NCBI RefSeq assembly: GCF_002043095.1
Contig: NZ_MVOC01000035.1
Location: 62,001 to 126,000 of the forward strand
Reading direction: 5' to 3'
DNA length: 64,000 nucleotides
Origin: Mycobacterium sp. AT1
GTDB lineage: Bacteria; Actinomycetota; Actinomycetes; Mycobacteriales; Mycobacteriaceae
Part shown: in pieces, positions 36,866 to 44,919 of the stretch
Layout of the letters: every line of letters starts with the position of its first letter
Numbering within the stretch: position 1 is the first letter of the stretch
The notes under the pieces: generated by a model
Database searches by the model: none
What the model saw: only the letters and a program-made list of their open reading frames with translations
Told to the model about the DNA's origin: nothing
Made by a program: the position numbers and the translations under genes

Positions 36866-37885
36866 GTGTCCGATCCGCAGCCGCAGAAGGTGCTGGCGCC
36901 CCTGACGCCCGCCGCCATCTTCCTCGTCGCCACCCTCGACGGGGGAGGCGAGGACGTCGTGCACGACGCGCTCGGCGACATCTCGGGTCTGGTGCGGGCG
37001 ATCGGCTTTCGCGACCCGTCCAAACAGCTGTCCGTGGTGACCTCCATCGGCTCCGACGCGTTCGATCGGCTCTTCTCCGGTCCGCGCCCCGCGGAACTGC
37101 ACCCCTTCGTCGCGCTCGACGGCCCCCGCCACCACGCACCGTCGACTCCGGGCGACCTGCTGTTCCACATCCGAGCGAACTCCCTCGACGTCTGCTTCGA
37201 ATTGGCCGGGCGGATCGTCGACGCGATGGCAGGCGCCATCACCGTCGTCGACGAAGTGCACGGCTTCAAGTTCTTCGACAACCGCGACCTGATGGGTTTC
37301 GTCGACGGCACCGAGAACCCCGACGGCCCAATCGCCTTGAACGCCACCCAGATCGGCGACGAGGATCCCGACTTTGCCGGCGGAAGCTATGTCCACGTGC
37401 AGAAGTACCTTCACGACATGAGCTCGTGGAACGCGCTGTCCACCGAAGCTCAGGAGCGCGTGATCGGCCGCACCAAGCTCGACGACATCGAGTTGGCCGA
37501 CGACGTGAAGCCCCCGAATTCGCACCTGGCCCTCAACGTCATCACCGACGACGAGGGCAACGAGCTCAAGATCCTGCGGCACAACATGCCGTTCGGCGAA
37601 GTCGGCAAGGCCGAATTCGGGACGTACTACATCGGTTACTCACGGACTCCCGCGGTCACCGAGCGGATGCTGCGCAACATGTTCATCGGCGATCCGCCGG
37701 GCAACACCGACCGCATCCTGGACTTCTCCACCGCCGTCACCGGCACCATGTTCTTCGTGCCGACCGCGGACTTCCTCGACGACCCACCGCCGCTGCCCGA
37801 AACATTCTCGGCCGCAACGACTTCTGCATCCCTCGCTCCCACCGGCTCGCTGTCGATCGGCAGTTTGAAAGGACAACCCCAATGA
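36866..37885 (+). CDS. dyp: Dye-decolourising peroxidase, encapsulin cargo
   Basis: 339 residues. The DyP signature GFVDGTE with catalytic Asp147, the proximal haem His220 in PPNSH and Arg238 are present. The C-terminal 12 residues ([12 protein letters not shown]) are the encapsulin targeting peptide. It reduces hydrogen peroxide inside the encapsulin shell, and the shell gene follows with a 4-base overlap. Corresponds to Rv0799c. Leaderless GTG start. Confidence 0.94.
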   Translation: MSDPQPQKVLAPLTPAAIFLVATLDGGGEDVVHDALGDISGLVRAIGFRDPSKQLSVVTSIGSDAFDRLFSGPRPAELHPFVALDGPRHHAPSTPGDLLFHIRANSLDVCFELAGRIVDAMAGAITVVDEVHGFKFFDNRDLMGFVDGTENPDGPIALNATQIGDEDPDFAGGSYVHVQKYLHDMSSWNALSTEAQERVIGRTKLDDIELADDVKPPNSHLALNVITDDEGNELKILRHNMPFGEVGKAEFGTYYIGYSRTPAVTERMLRNMFIGDPPGNTDRILDFSTAVTGTMFFVPTADFLDDPPPLPETFSAATTSASLAPTGSLSIGSLKGQPQ

Positions 37886-38679
37886 ACAACCTGTACCGCG
37901 AACTGGCACCGATCACCGACGAAGCCTGGGGCGAAATCGAATTGGAGGCCACCAGAACCTTCAAGCGCCACATCGCCGGACGACGCGTCGTCGACGTCAG
38001 CGCACCCGGTGGTCCGGCGAAGGCCTCGGTGAGCACCGGTCACCTCGTCGACGTCGCGCCGCCCGGCGAAGGCGTCGTGGCACACCTCCGCGAAAGCCGG
38101 CCATTGGTCCGGCTTCGTGCGCCGTTCACCATCGCCCGCACCGACATCGACGACGTGGAGCGCGGCTCGCAGGACTCCGACTGGGACCCGGTGAAGGCAG
38201 CTGCGAAGCAGTTGGCATTCGCCGAGGACCGGGCGATCTTCGAGGGTTACAAGGACGCGTCCATCGACGGCATCCGCAAGTGCAGCTCCAACACCGCTCT
38301 TGCGCTGCCGTCGGACCCCAAGGAGATCCCCGACGTCATCTCCCAGGCACTGTCGGAACTTCGGCTGGCCGGCGTCGACGGTCCCTATTGCGTGCTGCTG
38401 TCGGCCGACGTCTACACCCAGGTCAGCGAGACAACCGCGCACGGCTATCCGATCCGCGAACACCTCAACCGGCTCGTCGACGGCGAAATCATCTGGGCTC
38501 CAGCGATTGACGGTGCGTTCGTGCTGTCCACCCGCGGCGGTGACTTCGACCTCCAGCTGGGTACCGACGTGTCGATCGGCTACCTGTCGCACGACGCCCA
38601 GAGCGTGCAGCTGTACCTCGAGGAGACGCTGACGTTCCTCTGCTACACGGCAGAGGCTTCGGTCGCGCTGACCCCGTAG
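37882..38679 (+). CDS. enc: Encapsulin shell protein (Cfp29)
   Basis: 265 residues, HK97-like fold typical of family 1 encapsulins: N-terminal helix with LYRELAPITDEAWGEIELEATRT, ending FLCYTAEASVALTP. Sixty copies form a shell about 24 nm wide. Orthologue of Rv0798c (Cfp29). It overlaps dyp by ATGA, and dyp ends in the shell-docking peptide, so this is a complete oxidative-stress compartment. Confidence 0.95.
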   Translation: MNNLYRELAPITDEAWGEIELEATRTFKRHIAGRRVVDVSAPGGPAKASVSTGHLVDVAPPGEGVVAHLRESRPLVRLRAPFTIARTDIDDVERGSQDSDWDPVKAAAKQLAFAEDRAIFEGYKDASIDGIRKCSSNTALALPSDPKEIPDVISQALSELRLAGVDGPYCVLLSADVYTQVSETTAHGYPIREHLNRLVDGEIIWAPAIDGAFVLSTRGGDFDLQLGTDVSIGYLSHDAQSVQLYLEETLTFLCYTAEASVALTP

Positions 38680-39053
38680 ACCGGCCCTCCCCGCGCCTCC
38701 CCGCGCCTCCCCGCGAGTGTGCGTGTCTGCGGCCGACACGCCGCGGCGCAATGCCACTTCGTGCACGCTGGCGTAGGTCACATTGGCGGGCGCGGGCCCC
38801 GTCGATCTCCATCCGATCTCCACGGAATCTTCACGCGAGGATCAGCAGCTGCGACGAGCATTGAATTCGTCAAAGCAGGTGCCGATCGACTCCAACGGCG
38901 AAGCCGACTCAGCGCGCCCGCTTCATCCGAGCTGCGCGTCCGGTCAATTATCTGGTTGTCCCCCTACGTCGGTGGGTCCACCTCGTCGGCACCGAGACGC
39001 TTGCACTCGCCGCCGCCCTCCACAGGGGCGGACATCTCGAAGGGGACCGGCCG
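38680..39053. other. 374-base gap between encapsulin and the sigma factor
   Basis: No convincing ORF is seen on either strand. It holds the tandem repeat, the GTGTC/GACAC hairpin and the leader of the ECF gene. No clear terminator or -10 box stands out, though GAAGGGGA lies just before the ATG at 39054. Confidence 0.6.
38687..38716 (+). repeat. Three tandem copies of a 10-base repeat
   Basis: CCTCCCCGCG occurs three times head to tail in the 3' gap of encapsulin. It is followed by a GTGTC/GACAC hairpin (near 38730), a motif I associate with intergenic palindromes in mycobacteria. Confidence 0.7.
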
Positions 39054-39671
39054 ATGCTGCGTTCAGATCCGTCCGTAAACGCCGAAGCCGTAGCGCCGGA
39101 GCCCGTCGACCACGTTCTGGCCGCCAGGTTTGTCAATGAGGTCATCCCGCACTCCGCCACTCTGCTCGGCCACGCCATCGGATTGACCCACCATCGGTCA
39201 GATGCCGAGGACCTGGTGCAGGAGACCATGATCAAGGCCTACGTGTCGTTCGAGACGTTCCGCGAGGGATCGAACGTCAAGGCGTGGCTGTACCGCATCA
39301 TGGCGAACACGTGGGTGGACCGGCACCGGTTGTCGCTACGCCGCCCGGCCGAGCAATTCCACGGCGATTTGACCGACCCACAGACGGCCAGCCAGGCCGT
39401 CGTCATGGGCAGTATGCCGTCCGCGGAGTCAGAGGCCTTGAAGTCGGTGCCCAGCGAGGCCGAAGTTGCGTTGAGTGATCTCCCGCCCAACTTGCGCGAG
39501 ATCGTCTACTACGCCGACGTACAGGGCTACCGCAACACCGAAGTTGCCGAGATACTCCAGATCCCAGTCGGCACAGTGGGATCGCGCCTCTTCCGAGGTC
39601 GACGCGAACTGCGCGCCAGACTGACTGAGCGCTGCCGTGCCGATGAGTGCGAGGCGCGGAGGTCCGCCTGA
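39054..39671 (+). CDS. ECF sigma factor, SigH-like
   Basis: 205 residues. Region 2 (DAEDLVQETMIKAYVSFETF, about 45-64) and region 4 (about 140-195, IVYYADVQGYRNTEVAEILQ) resemble M. tuberculosis SigH closely. The next gene downstream on the other strand is purQ, and no ZAS-type anti-sigma with an HxxxCxxC motif sits beside it, unlike sigH/rshA. Two cysteines close to the C terminus (ERCRADECEARRSA) are unusual. An orphan paralogue of SigH is the best description. Confidence 0.85.
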   Translation: MLRSDPSVNAEAVAPEPVDHVLAARFVNEVIPHSATLLGHAIGLTHHRSDAEDLVQETMIKAYVSFETFREGSNVKAWLYRIMANTWVDRHRLSLRRPAEQFHGDLTDPQTASQAVVMGSMPSAESEALKSVPSEAEVALSDLPPNLREIVYYADVQGYRNTEVAEILQIPVGTVGSRLFRGRRELRARLTERCRADECEARRSA

Positions 39672-39695
39672 GCCGGGCGACGCGTTGATCGGCAA

Positions 39696-40370
39696 TTACG
39701 CGGCGAGCACCGCATCCAGCGCGGAGTAGAACAGCCCCAACCCGTCGTCGGACGGACCGGTCAGCGCCTCGGTGGCGTGCTCGGGGTGCGGCATGAGGCC
39801 GACGACCCGGCCGTTGGCCGAGCTGATGCCGGCGATGTTGCGCAGCGATCCGTTGAGGTTCTCGCGGTAGCGGAAGACGACGCGGTCCTCGCCCTCCAAC
39901 TCGTCGAGCACGTCTTCGGACGCCACGAAGCGGCCTTCGCCGGACTTCAGCGGCACCAGCAGGTCGGCGCCCTTCTCGTAGCGGGTGGTCCACGCCGACG
40001 ACGTCGACGCCACCTCCAGCCACACGTCGCGGCACACGAAGTGCAGACCGGCGTTGCGGGTCAGTGCACCTGGCAGCAGTCCGGCCTCGCAGAGCACCTG
40101 AAAGCCGTTGCAAATGCCGAGGACCGGCATGCCCCGACCTGCTGCCGCGACGACTTCACCCATCACGGGCGCGAACTTGGCGATCGCACCGCAGCGCAGG
40201 TAGTCACCGTAGGAGAACCCGCCGGGCACCACGACGGCGTCGACGCCCTTGAGGTCGGCGTCGGCGTGCCACAGGTTGACCGACTCCGCCCCGGCCAGAC
40301 GCACGGCACGGGCGGCGTCGACGTCGTCGAGCGTCCCGGGGAACGTGACGACGCCAACCCTGGCGGTCAC
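39696..40370 (-). CDS. purQ: Phosphoribosylformylglycinamidine synthase subunit PurQ
   Basis: 224 residues. Class I glutamine amidotransferase: nucleophile Cys in [13 protein letters not shown] (about 85-97), with the C-terminal His-Glu pair in PHPEHA. Supplies ammonia to PurL. GTG start overlapping purS by 4 bases (GTGA), so purS-purQ is an operon. Orthologue of Rv0788. Confidence 0.95.
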   Translation of the reverse strand: MTARVGVVTFPGTLDDVDAARAVRLAGAESVNLWHADADLKGVDAVVVPGGFSYGDYLRCGAIAKFAPVMGEVVAAAGRGMPVLGICNGFQVLCEAGLLPGALTRNAGLHFVCRDVWLEVASTSSAWTTRYEKGADLLVPLKSGEGRFVASEDVLDELEGEDRVVFRYRENLNGSLRNIAGISSANGRVVGLMPHPEHATEALTGPSDDGLGLFYSALDAVLAA

Positions 40371-40606
40371 CCTTCCTCCCGGGTCACGGTCCAGTCTTCG
40401 ATGACGGTGTTGGCGAGCAGCGACTCGGCGATTTCGGACAACGTCTCATCACTCACGCTGTCGTCGACCTCCAACTCGAATCGCTTGCCCTGCCTGACAT
40501 CTGAGACGCCTGACACGCCGAGGCGGCCCAAGGCTCCGACGATCGCCTGACCCTGAGGGTCGAGGATCACCGTTTTGGGCATCACGTGCACTACGACGCG
40601 GGCCAC
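40367..40606 (-). CDS. purS: Phosphoribosylformylglycinamidine synthase subunit PurS
   Basis: 79 residues, one small alpha/beta fold ([20 protein letters not shown]). Scaffolds the PurL-PurQ complex. GTG start with AGGAG about 6 bases upstream. First gene of the purS-purQ pair; corresponds to Rv0787A. Confidence 0.94.
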   Translation of the reverse strand: MARVVVHVMPKTVILDPQGQAIVGALGRLGVSGVSDVRQGKRFELEVDDSVSDETLSEIAESLLANTVIEDWTVTREEG

Positions 40607-40679
40607 GCGCGGCTCCTGTCCTGAGAAGTTGATTGCTCGGGGCTCACTCTACCGGGACGTATCGGGCCACAATGGAGCC

Positions 40680-41330
40680 ATGCAACTGACACACTTCGGC
40701 CACTCCTGCCTGCTAGCGAGCTTTCGCGAGGGCGACTCCGAAACCACCGTTCTGTTCGACCCGGGCACCTTCTCCCACGGCTTCGAGGGAGTCACGGGGC
40801 TCTCGGCCATCCTCGTCACCCATCAACACCCCGATCACGTCGACGTAGAGCGTCTACCTGCACTGTTGGACGCCAACCCGCAGGCCGCTCTGTACGCCGA
40901 CCCCATGACGGCGGCCCAACTCGGCGACGCCTGGCAGGCGGTCAACGCCGGCGACGCGTTCACCGTCGGCCACCTCGCGGTCCGCGGTGTCGGCGGCACT
41001 CACGCGGTCATCCACCCCGAGATCCCGGTGATCGACAACGTGTCGTACCTCATCGGCGACGAAGGGCATGCCGCCCGGCTGATGCACCCCGGCGACGCTC
41101 TCTATGCGCCCGGTGAGCCCGTCGAGGTGTTGGCCACCCCGGCTGCGGCGCCCTGGATGAAGATCTCCGAGGCGGTGGACTACCTGCGAGCGGTCGCCCC
41201 GACGCGGGCCGTGCCGATCCACCAGGCGGTGGTGGCCAAGGAAGCCCGCGGCGTCTACTACGGGCGCCTGTCGGAGATGACCGACACCGACTTCAGGGTC
41301 TTGGATGAGGAGAACGGGACGGAGATTTAG
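40680..41330 (+). CDS. Metallo-beta-lactamase fold hydrolase
   Basis: 216 residues from ATG 40680 (CACAAT 6 bases before, plus GGAG). The HxHxDH motif is THQHPDHVD (about 56-64), with His ligands in GGTHAVIH and MHPGDA further on. Likely a UlaG-like metal-dependent hydrolase, corresponding to Rv0786c. Substrate unknown. Its stop shares one base with the next gene. Confidence 0.85.
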   Translation: MQLTHFGHSCLLASFREGDSETTVLFDPGTFSHGFEGVTGLSAILVTHQHPDHVDVERLPALLDANPQAALYADPMTAAQLGDAWQAVNAGDAFTVGHLAVRGVGGTHAVIHPEIPVIDNVSYLIGDEGHAARLMHPGDALYAPGEPVEVLATPAAAPWMKISEAVDYLRAVAPTRAVPIHQAVVAKEARGVYYGRLSEMTDTDFRVLDEENGTEI

Positions 41331-41350
41331 TGGGGCGAGCGAAGCGACGG
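41330..41350 (+). repeat. Direct repeat copy 1
   Basis: TGGGGCGAGCGAAGCGACGG (41331-41350, preceded by G) is repeated at 41361-41380 with a 30-base period. Such GAGCGAAGCGA elements are dispersed in mycobacterial genomes. Confidence 0.75.
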
Positions 41351-41980
41351 GAGAATGTCGTGGGGCGAGCGAAGCGACGGCTGACGTTCACGGGTCACAT
41401 CGCCGGCTTCGGGACGGGCGCTGGCGTCAGAATGGTGGTCGGGTCGTGGCTGGAATCCCCGTTCGGCCGCTTCGCCGACGTGATGGTGGAGTCCGCCGAC
41501 GGGCACCGCACCTTGCTGGCACCGTCCGAGGAGATCGCCGAATTCGTCTCGGACACATACACCTTCGACTCAACCGAGATCGGCCCCGTCACCGTGGACC
41601 ACGTGGCAGGCGCCCTTTCGGTCGCGGCGCCGGGACTCGTCCTGGCGGGCAGGTTGGGTGGCCCCGCACCGTTCGACCGATTACTCCGGTTGGTGCCGGG
41701 CCGGCTCGCCACGGCACCGGCGTGGCTGCGGGTCGTCGATCCCGTCGCGTCCCGCCTTATTCCGGGGGTGCGCACGTACGGTTCGGCGGGCAACGGCCGC
41801 CGGGAGTACTACGGCGTCCGCCGAAGCAGACGAATAATACTGGTGGACGGCATCTTTCGCGGTGTCGACCTCGGCGGGCTCGCACCGCTGGACCCGCCCG
41901 TCCGGTTCGGCTTCTCCTCGGCGCCGAAGACCCCTCAGATGGTGTCGGTGACGACGACCATCGAGCTGCCCGCTCGCTAA
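41330..41980 (+). CDS. Conserved hypothetical protein
   Basis: 216 residues if translation begins at GTG 41330; GTG 41360 is equally possible. The first 18 codons lie within two copies of a GC-rich direct repeat and spell GRAKRR twice, so the N terminus looks acquired. From GHIAGFGTGAGVRMVVG on, the sequence reads as an ordinary mycobacterial protein of about 195 residues with no motif that I recognise, lacking long hydrophobic segments. Its last 4 bases overlap the convergent FAD gene. Confidence 0.6.
   Translation: MGRAKRRENVVGRAKRRLTFTGHIAGFGTGAGVRMVVGSWLESPFGRFADVMVESADGHRTLLAPSEEIAEFVSDTYTFDSTEIGPVTVDHVAGALSVAAPGLVLAGRLGGPAPFDRLLRLVPGRLATAPAWLRVVDPVASRLIPGVRTYGSAGNGRREYYGVRRSRRIILVDGIFRGVDLGGLAPLDPPVRFGFSSAPKTPQMVSVTTTIELPAR
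41360..41380 (+). repeat. Direct repeat copy 2
   Basis: Second copy of the repeat at 41330. Together they make the start region of the hypothetical gene a tandem duplication. Confidence 0.75.
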
Positions 41981-43623
41981 CCGTTGTCGCGCACGGCAGC
42001 CCGGCCAGCGGCCCGGCCGGAGAACACGCAGCCGCCGAGGAAGGTGCCCTCCAGCGACCGGTAGCCGTGCACTCCGCCACCCCCAAAGCCAGCCGCCTCG
42101 CCCGCGGCGTACAACCCGTCGAACGCCGCGCCGTCGGCCTTGAGCACCCGTGAGTCGAGGTCGGTCTCCAACCCGCCCAACGACTTTCGCGTCAGGATGT
42201 GCAACTTGACCGCGATCAGCGGACCCGCCTTCGGATCGGTGATCCGGTGGGGCGCCACGACCCGGCTCACCCGGTCGGGTAGGTAGTTGCGGGCGCCGCG
42301 GATCGCGGTGATCTGGCTGTCCTTGGTGTACCGATTGGCGACTTCGCGGTCGCGAGCGGTGACCTCCGCCTCCACGACGTCGTAGTCGAGGCGTTCGACG
42401 TCGGGGACGTCGTTCATCTTGCCGACGAGGTCACGCAGCGTCGTCGCCGAGACGAAGTCGACGCCGCGGTCGACGAACCTCTGCACGGGCGCCGGGGCGC
42501 CGGGCCTGACGCGGGAGAGCACCTGCCGAATGCTGCGCCCGGTCAGGTCGGGATTTTGCTCCTGCCCCGAGAGCCCGAACTCCTTTTCGATGATGCGCGC
42601 GTTGAGGACGAACCACGTGTAGTCGTGGCCGGTCTTCGCGATGTACTCGAGCGTGCCGAGGGTGTCGAAGCCCGGATAGAGCGGGGCGGGAAGGCGCCGG
42701 CCCGTCGCGTCGAGCCACATCGAGGACGGTCCCGGCAGAATCCGGATGCCGTGGCTGGCCCAGATCGGGTCGTAGTTGGTGATGCCCTCGGTGTAATGCC
42801 ACATCCGGTCACGGTTGATCAGGTTGCCCCCGGCGGACTCGGTGATGCCGAGCATCCTGCCGTCGACGTGGGCGGGGACGCCGCTCAGGAGTTGACTGGG
42901 TACCCGGCCCATCCTCGCCGGCCAATTCTTGCGGACCAGATCGTGGTTGCCGCCGATGCCTCCGCTGGCCACGATGACGGCAGGCGCCCGAAATTCGAAT
43001 TCACCGACAACGTTTCGTGACGATGCGACACCACGGGCCGCGCTCGACGGTTCCAGCACCGCGCCGCGCACCCCGGTGACCGCACCGGCGTCGACGATCA
43101 GTTCGTCGACGCGATGCCGGTGGGCGAATCGCACCCGCGAACCCGCCGCCAGCAGTCGTCGGGCGAAGACGTCGACGATGGCTGGGCCCGTGCCCCAGGC
43201 GATGTGGAAGCGGGGCACCGAATTGCCATGCCCGCGAGCGTCGTAGCCGCCCCGCTCGGCCCAGCCGACGAGCGCGAAGGTCTTCAAGCCGCGCTCGCGC
43301 AGCCAGCTGTGCTTCTCCCCCGCAGCGAAGTCGACGTAGGCGTGTGCCCACTGCCGCGGCCAGTGATCCTCTGGGCGGTCGAATCCCGCCGTGCCAAGCC
43401 AATCCTGCAGCGCCAGCTCGTGGCTGTCGCGGATGCCCAGCCGCCGCTGTTCGGGGCTGTCGACGTAGAAGAGCCCGCCGAACGACCAGAAGGCTTGTCC
43501 GCCGAGGTTGGCGGCGTTCTCCTGGTCGACGATCAGGACCGTGCGTCCCTTGTCCAGCACTTCGCAGGCGGCGACCAGACCGGCGAGACCGGCTCCGACC
43601 ACGATGACGTCAACATCGGCCAT
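41977..43623 (-). CDS. FAD-dependent dehydrogenase (fumarate reductase-like)
   Basis: 548 residues; corresponds to Rv0785. N-terminal Rossmann motif VVGAGLAGLVAACEVLDKG (about 8-26), FAD-binding Glu/Asp near DQENAANLGGQAFWSFGG, and a C-terminal GxGGGGVHGYRSLEGT for flavin. Related to ketosteroid 1-dehydrogenases and fumarate reductases. TAACGT followed by 6 bases and ATG suggests a leaderless mRNA. Substrate unknown. Confidence 0.87.
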   Translation of the reverse strand: MADVDVIVVGAGLAGLVAACEVLDKGRTVLIVDQENAANLGGQAFWSFGGLFYVDSPEQRRLGIRDSHELALQDWLGTAGFDRPEDHWPRQWAHAYVDFAAGEKHSWLRERGLKTFALVGWAERGGYDARGHGNSVPRFHIAWGTGPAIVDVFARRLLAAGSRVRFAHRHRVDELIVDAGAVTGVRGAVLEPSSAARGVASSRNVVGEFEFRAPAVIVASGGIGGNHDLVRKNWPARMGRVPSQLLSGVPAHVDGRMLGITESAGGNLINRDRMWHYTEGITNYDPIWASHGIRILPGPSSMWLDATGRRLPAPLYPGFDTLGTLEYIAKTGHDYTWFVLNARIIEKEFGLSGQEQNPDLTGRSIRQVLSRVRPGAPAPVQRFVDRGVDFVSATTLRDLVGKMNDVPDVERLDYDVVEAEVTARDREVANRYTKDSQITAIRGARNYLPDRVSRVVAPHRITDPKAGPLIAVKLHILTRKSLGGLETDLDSRVLKADGAAFDGLYAAGEAAGFGGGGVHGYRSLEGTFLGGCVFSGRAAGRAAVRDNG

Positions 43624-43646
43624 GAGGCCACGTTAGCCGCCTCGAG

Positions 43647-44360
43647 TCAGGCGGCGTCCGTCACGTCCGTCAGCACCGGTTTTGGCGCCCAGCGGTACAC
43701 CGCGGGCACGCATCGGTGCAGGAGGGCGAGGTCTACCGCGTCAAGCATCGCCTGGCGCGGGCCGGGTCGGCGCAGCTGCCCGGCGGACACGGCGACGCGG
43801 ACGGTGCCGTCGCGGCGGGCGGTGCGCTCGGCGGAGAGCACCAGCGTCCGGCACCACCACGTTTCGGTGAGGAAGCCCTCCCCGATCCCGACGACCCTGG
43901 CCCTCGACGTCGTCCCACGGACCAGGTCGGTGATGCCGCCAAGCTCGGCGACAAGACGAAACCCGTTGCGGGGCAGGGCGACGAGAGTTCCTTGCGAACA
44001 CGTCCAGCCCGGCGCGGCGAACAGCCTGGTCCGAAGTCCGAGGTGCTCGAGGACGCGGTCGGCACCCATCAGCCGCAGGTTGGCCTCGTGCGCCTGCAGA
44101 CTGGCGAACTCACCTCGACGCTTCTTGGTGGCGGCCTCGTCGTAGCCGTGCAGGACGACGGCGTCGCCCTCTGCGCGACGCCGCGTCAGCCACTCCACGG
44201 TGTGGGCGTCCCGGTCGAGCCGGTAGCCGCCCTTCCGACGGGGTGCTACGAGGAACGACGCAGGCACGTTCCGCGCGGCGAGCTCGTCGCGAAACGCCTG
44301 GGCGTCGGTCAGCGTGCGGTCGGTAATCCCGGAGATCGAGACGATGAGTTCTCCAGCCAC
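43647..44360 (-). CDS. DUF2334 polysaccharide-deacetylase-like protein
   Basis: 237 residues, about the length of Rv0784. DUF2334 core with SISGITDRTLTDAQAFRDEL and VVLHGYDE (about 69-76), the conserved His-Gly motif of NodB-like folds; APGWTCSQGT is a second family block. Metal-dependent deacetylase activity is likely but the substrate is unknown. No signal peptide is seen. GTG start with GATACT 7 bases before it. Confidence 0.8.
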   Translation of the reverse strand: MAGELIVSISGITDRTLTDAQAFRDELAARNVPASFLVAPRRKGGYRLDRDAHTVEWLTRRRAEGDAVVLHGYDEAATKKRRGEFASLQAHEANLRLMGADRVLEHLGLRTRLFAAPGWTCSQGTLVALPRNGFRLVAELGGITDLVRGTTSRARVVGIGEGFLTETWWCRTLVLSAERTARRDGTVRVAVSAGQLRRPGPRQAMLDAVDLALLHRCVPAVYRWAPKPVLTDVTDAA

Positions 44361-44430
44361 GCATCGCAGTATCGCAACGTCAGGTGTGCAGAAGGTGTCG
44401 TCCGCGTGCGTGGGAGTTGACGTCTTGGGG

Positions 44431-44919
44431 TTACCGCGGCAGCACGGCCTCGATGGCGCTGATCACCTCGGGGGCGTCGGGCTCGGTTCGCGGCCGGAAG
44501 CGGTTGACGATCTCGCCACCCGGCGCAAGGAGGAACTTCTCGAAGTTCCACTGCACGTCACCCGCTTCGCCTTCGGCGTCCGCCGCCTTGGTCAGCTCTG
44601 CATACAGCGGGTGCCGGTCGGCCCCGTTCACGTCGACCTTCGCCAGCAGCGGGAACGTCACACCGTAGGTGGTGGAGCAGAACTTCCGGATCTCTTCTGC
44701 GGTGCCCGGTTCCTGCCCCATGAACTGGTTGCAGGGCACCCCGAGCACGGTCAGCCCGCGGTCGCCGTAGTCCTTGGCCAGCTGTTCCAACGCGGTGTAC
44801 TGCGGCGTCAGACCGCACTTGGAGGCGACGTTCACGACGAGCACTGGTCCGTCGGCCAATTCGGCCAGTGACGTCGGCGTGCCGTCGAGGGTGGTCAGCG
44901 AGATGTCGGTGAGGCTCAT
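44431..44919 (-). CDS. Glutathione peroxidase family protein
   Basis: 162 residues, the usual length. Catalytic Cys in NVASKCGLTPQY (about 35-38) replaces selenocysteine; FPLLAKVDVNG and WNFEKFLLAPGG contain the remaining conserved Trp and Asn. Mycobacteria lack glutathione, so a thioredoxin or mycothiol reductant is likely. Overlaps the ptrB stop by ATGA. Confidence 0.9.
   Translation of the reverse strand: MSLTDISLTTLDGTPTSLAELADGPVLVVNVASKCGLTPQYTALEQLAKDYGDRGLTVLGVPCNQFMGQEPGTAEEIRKFCSTTYGVTFPLLAKVDVNGADRHPLYAELTKAADAEGEAGDVQWNFEKFLLAPGGEIVNRFRPRTEPDAPEVISAIEAVLPR

Noticed and set aside
35558..37582. 674-codon open frame on the minus strand
   Set aside because: Beyond ATG 36814 it is antisense to the DyP gene. 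The M18 family length fits the shorter form.
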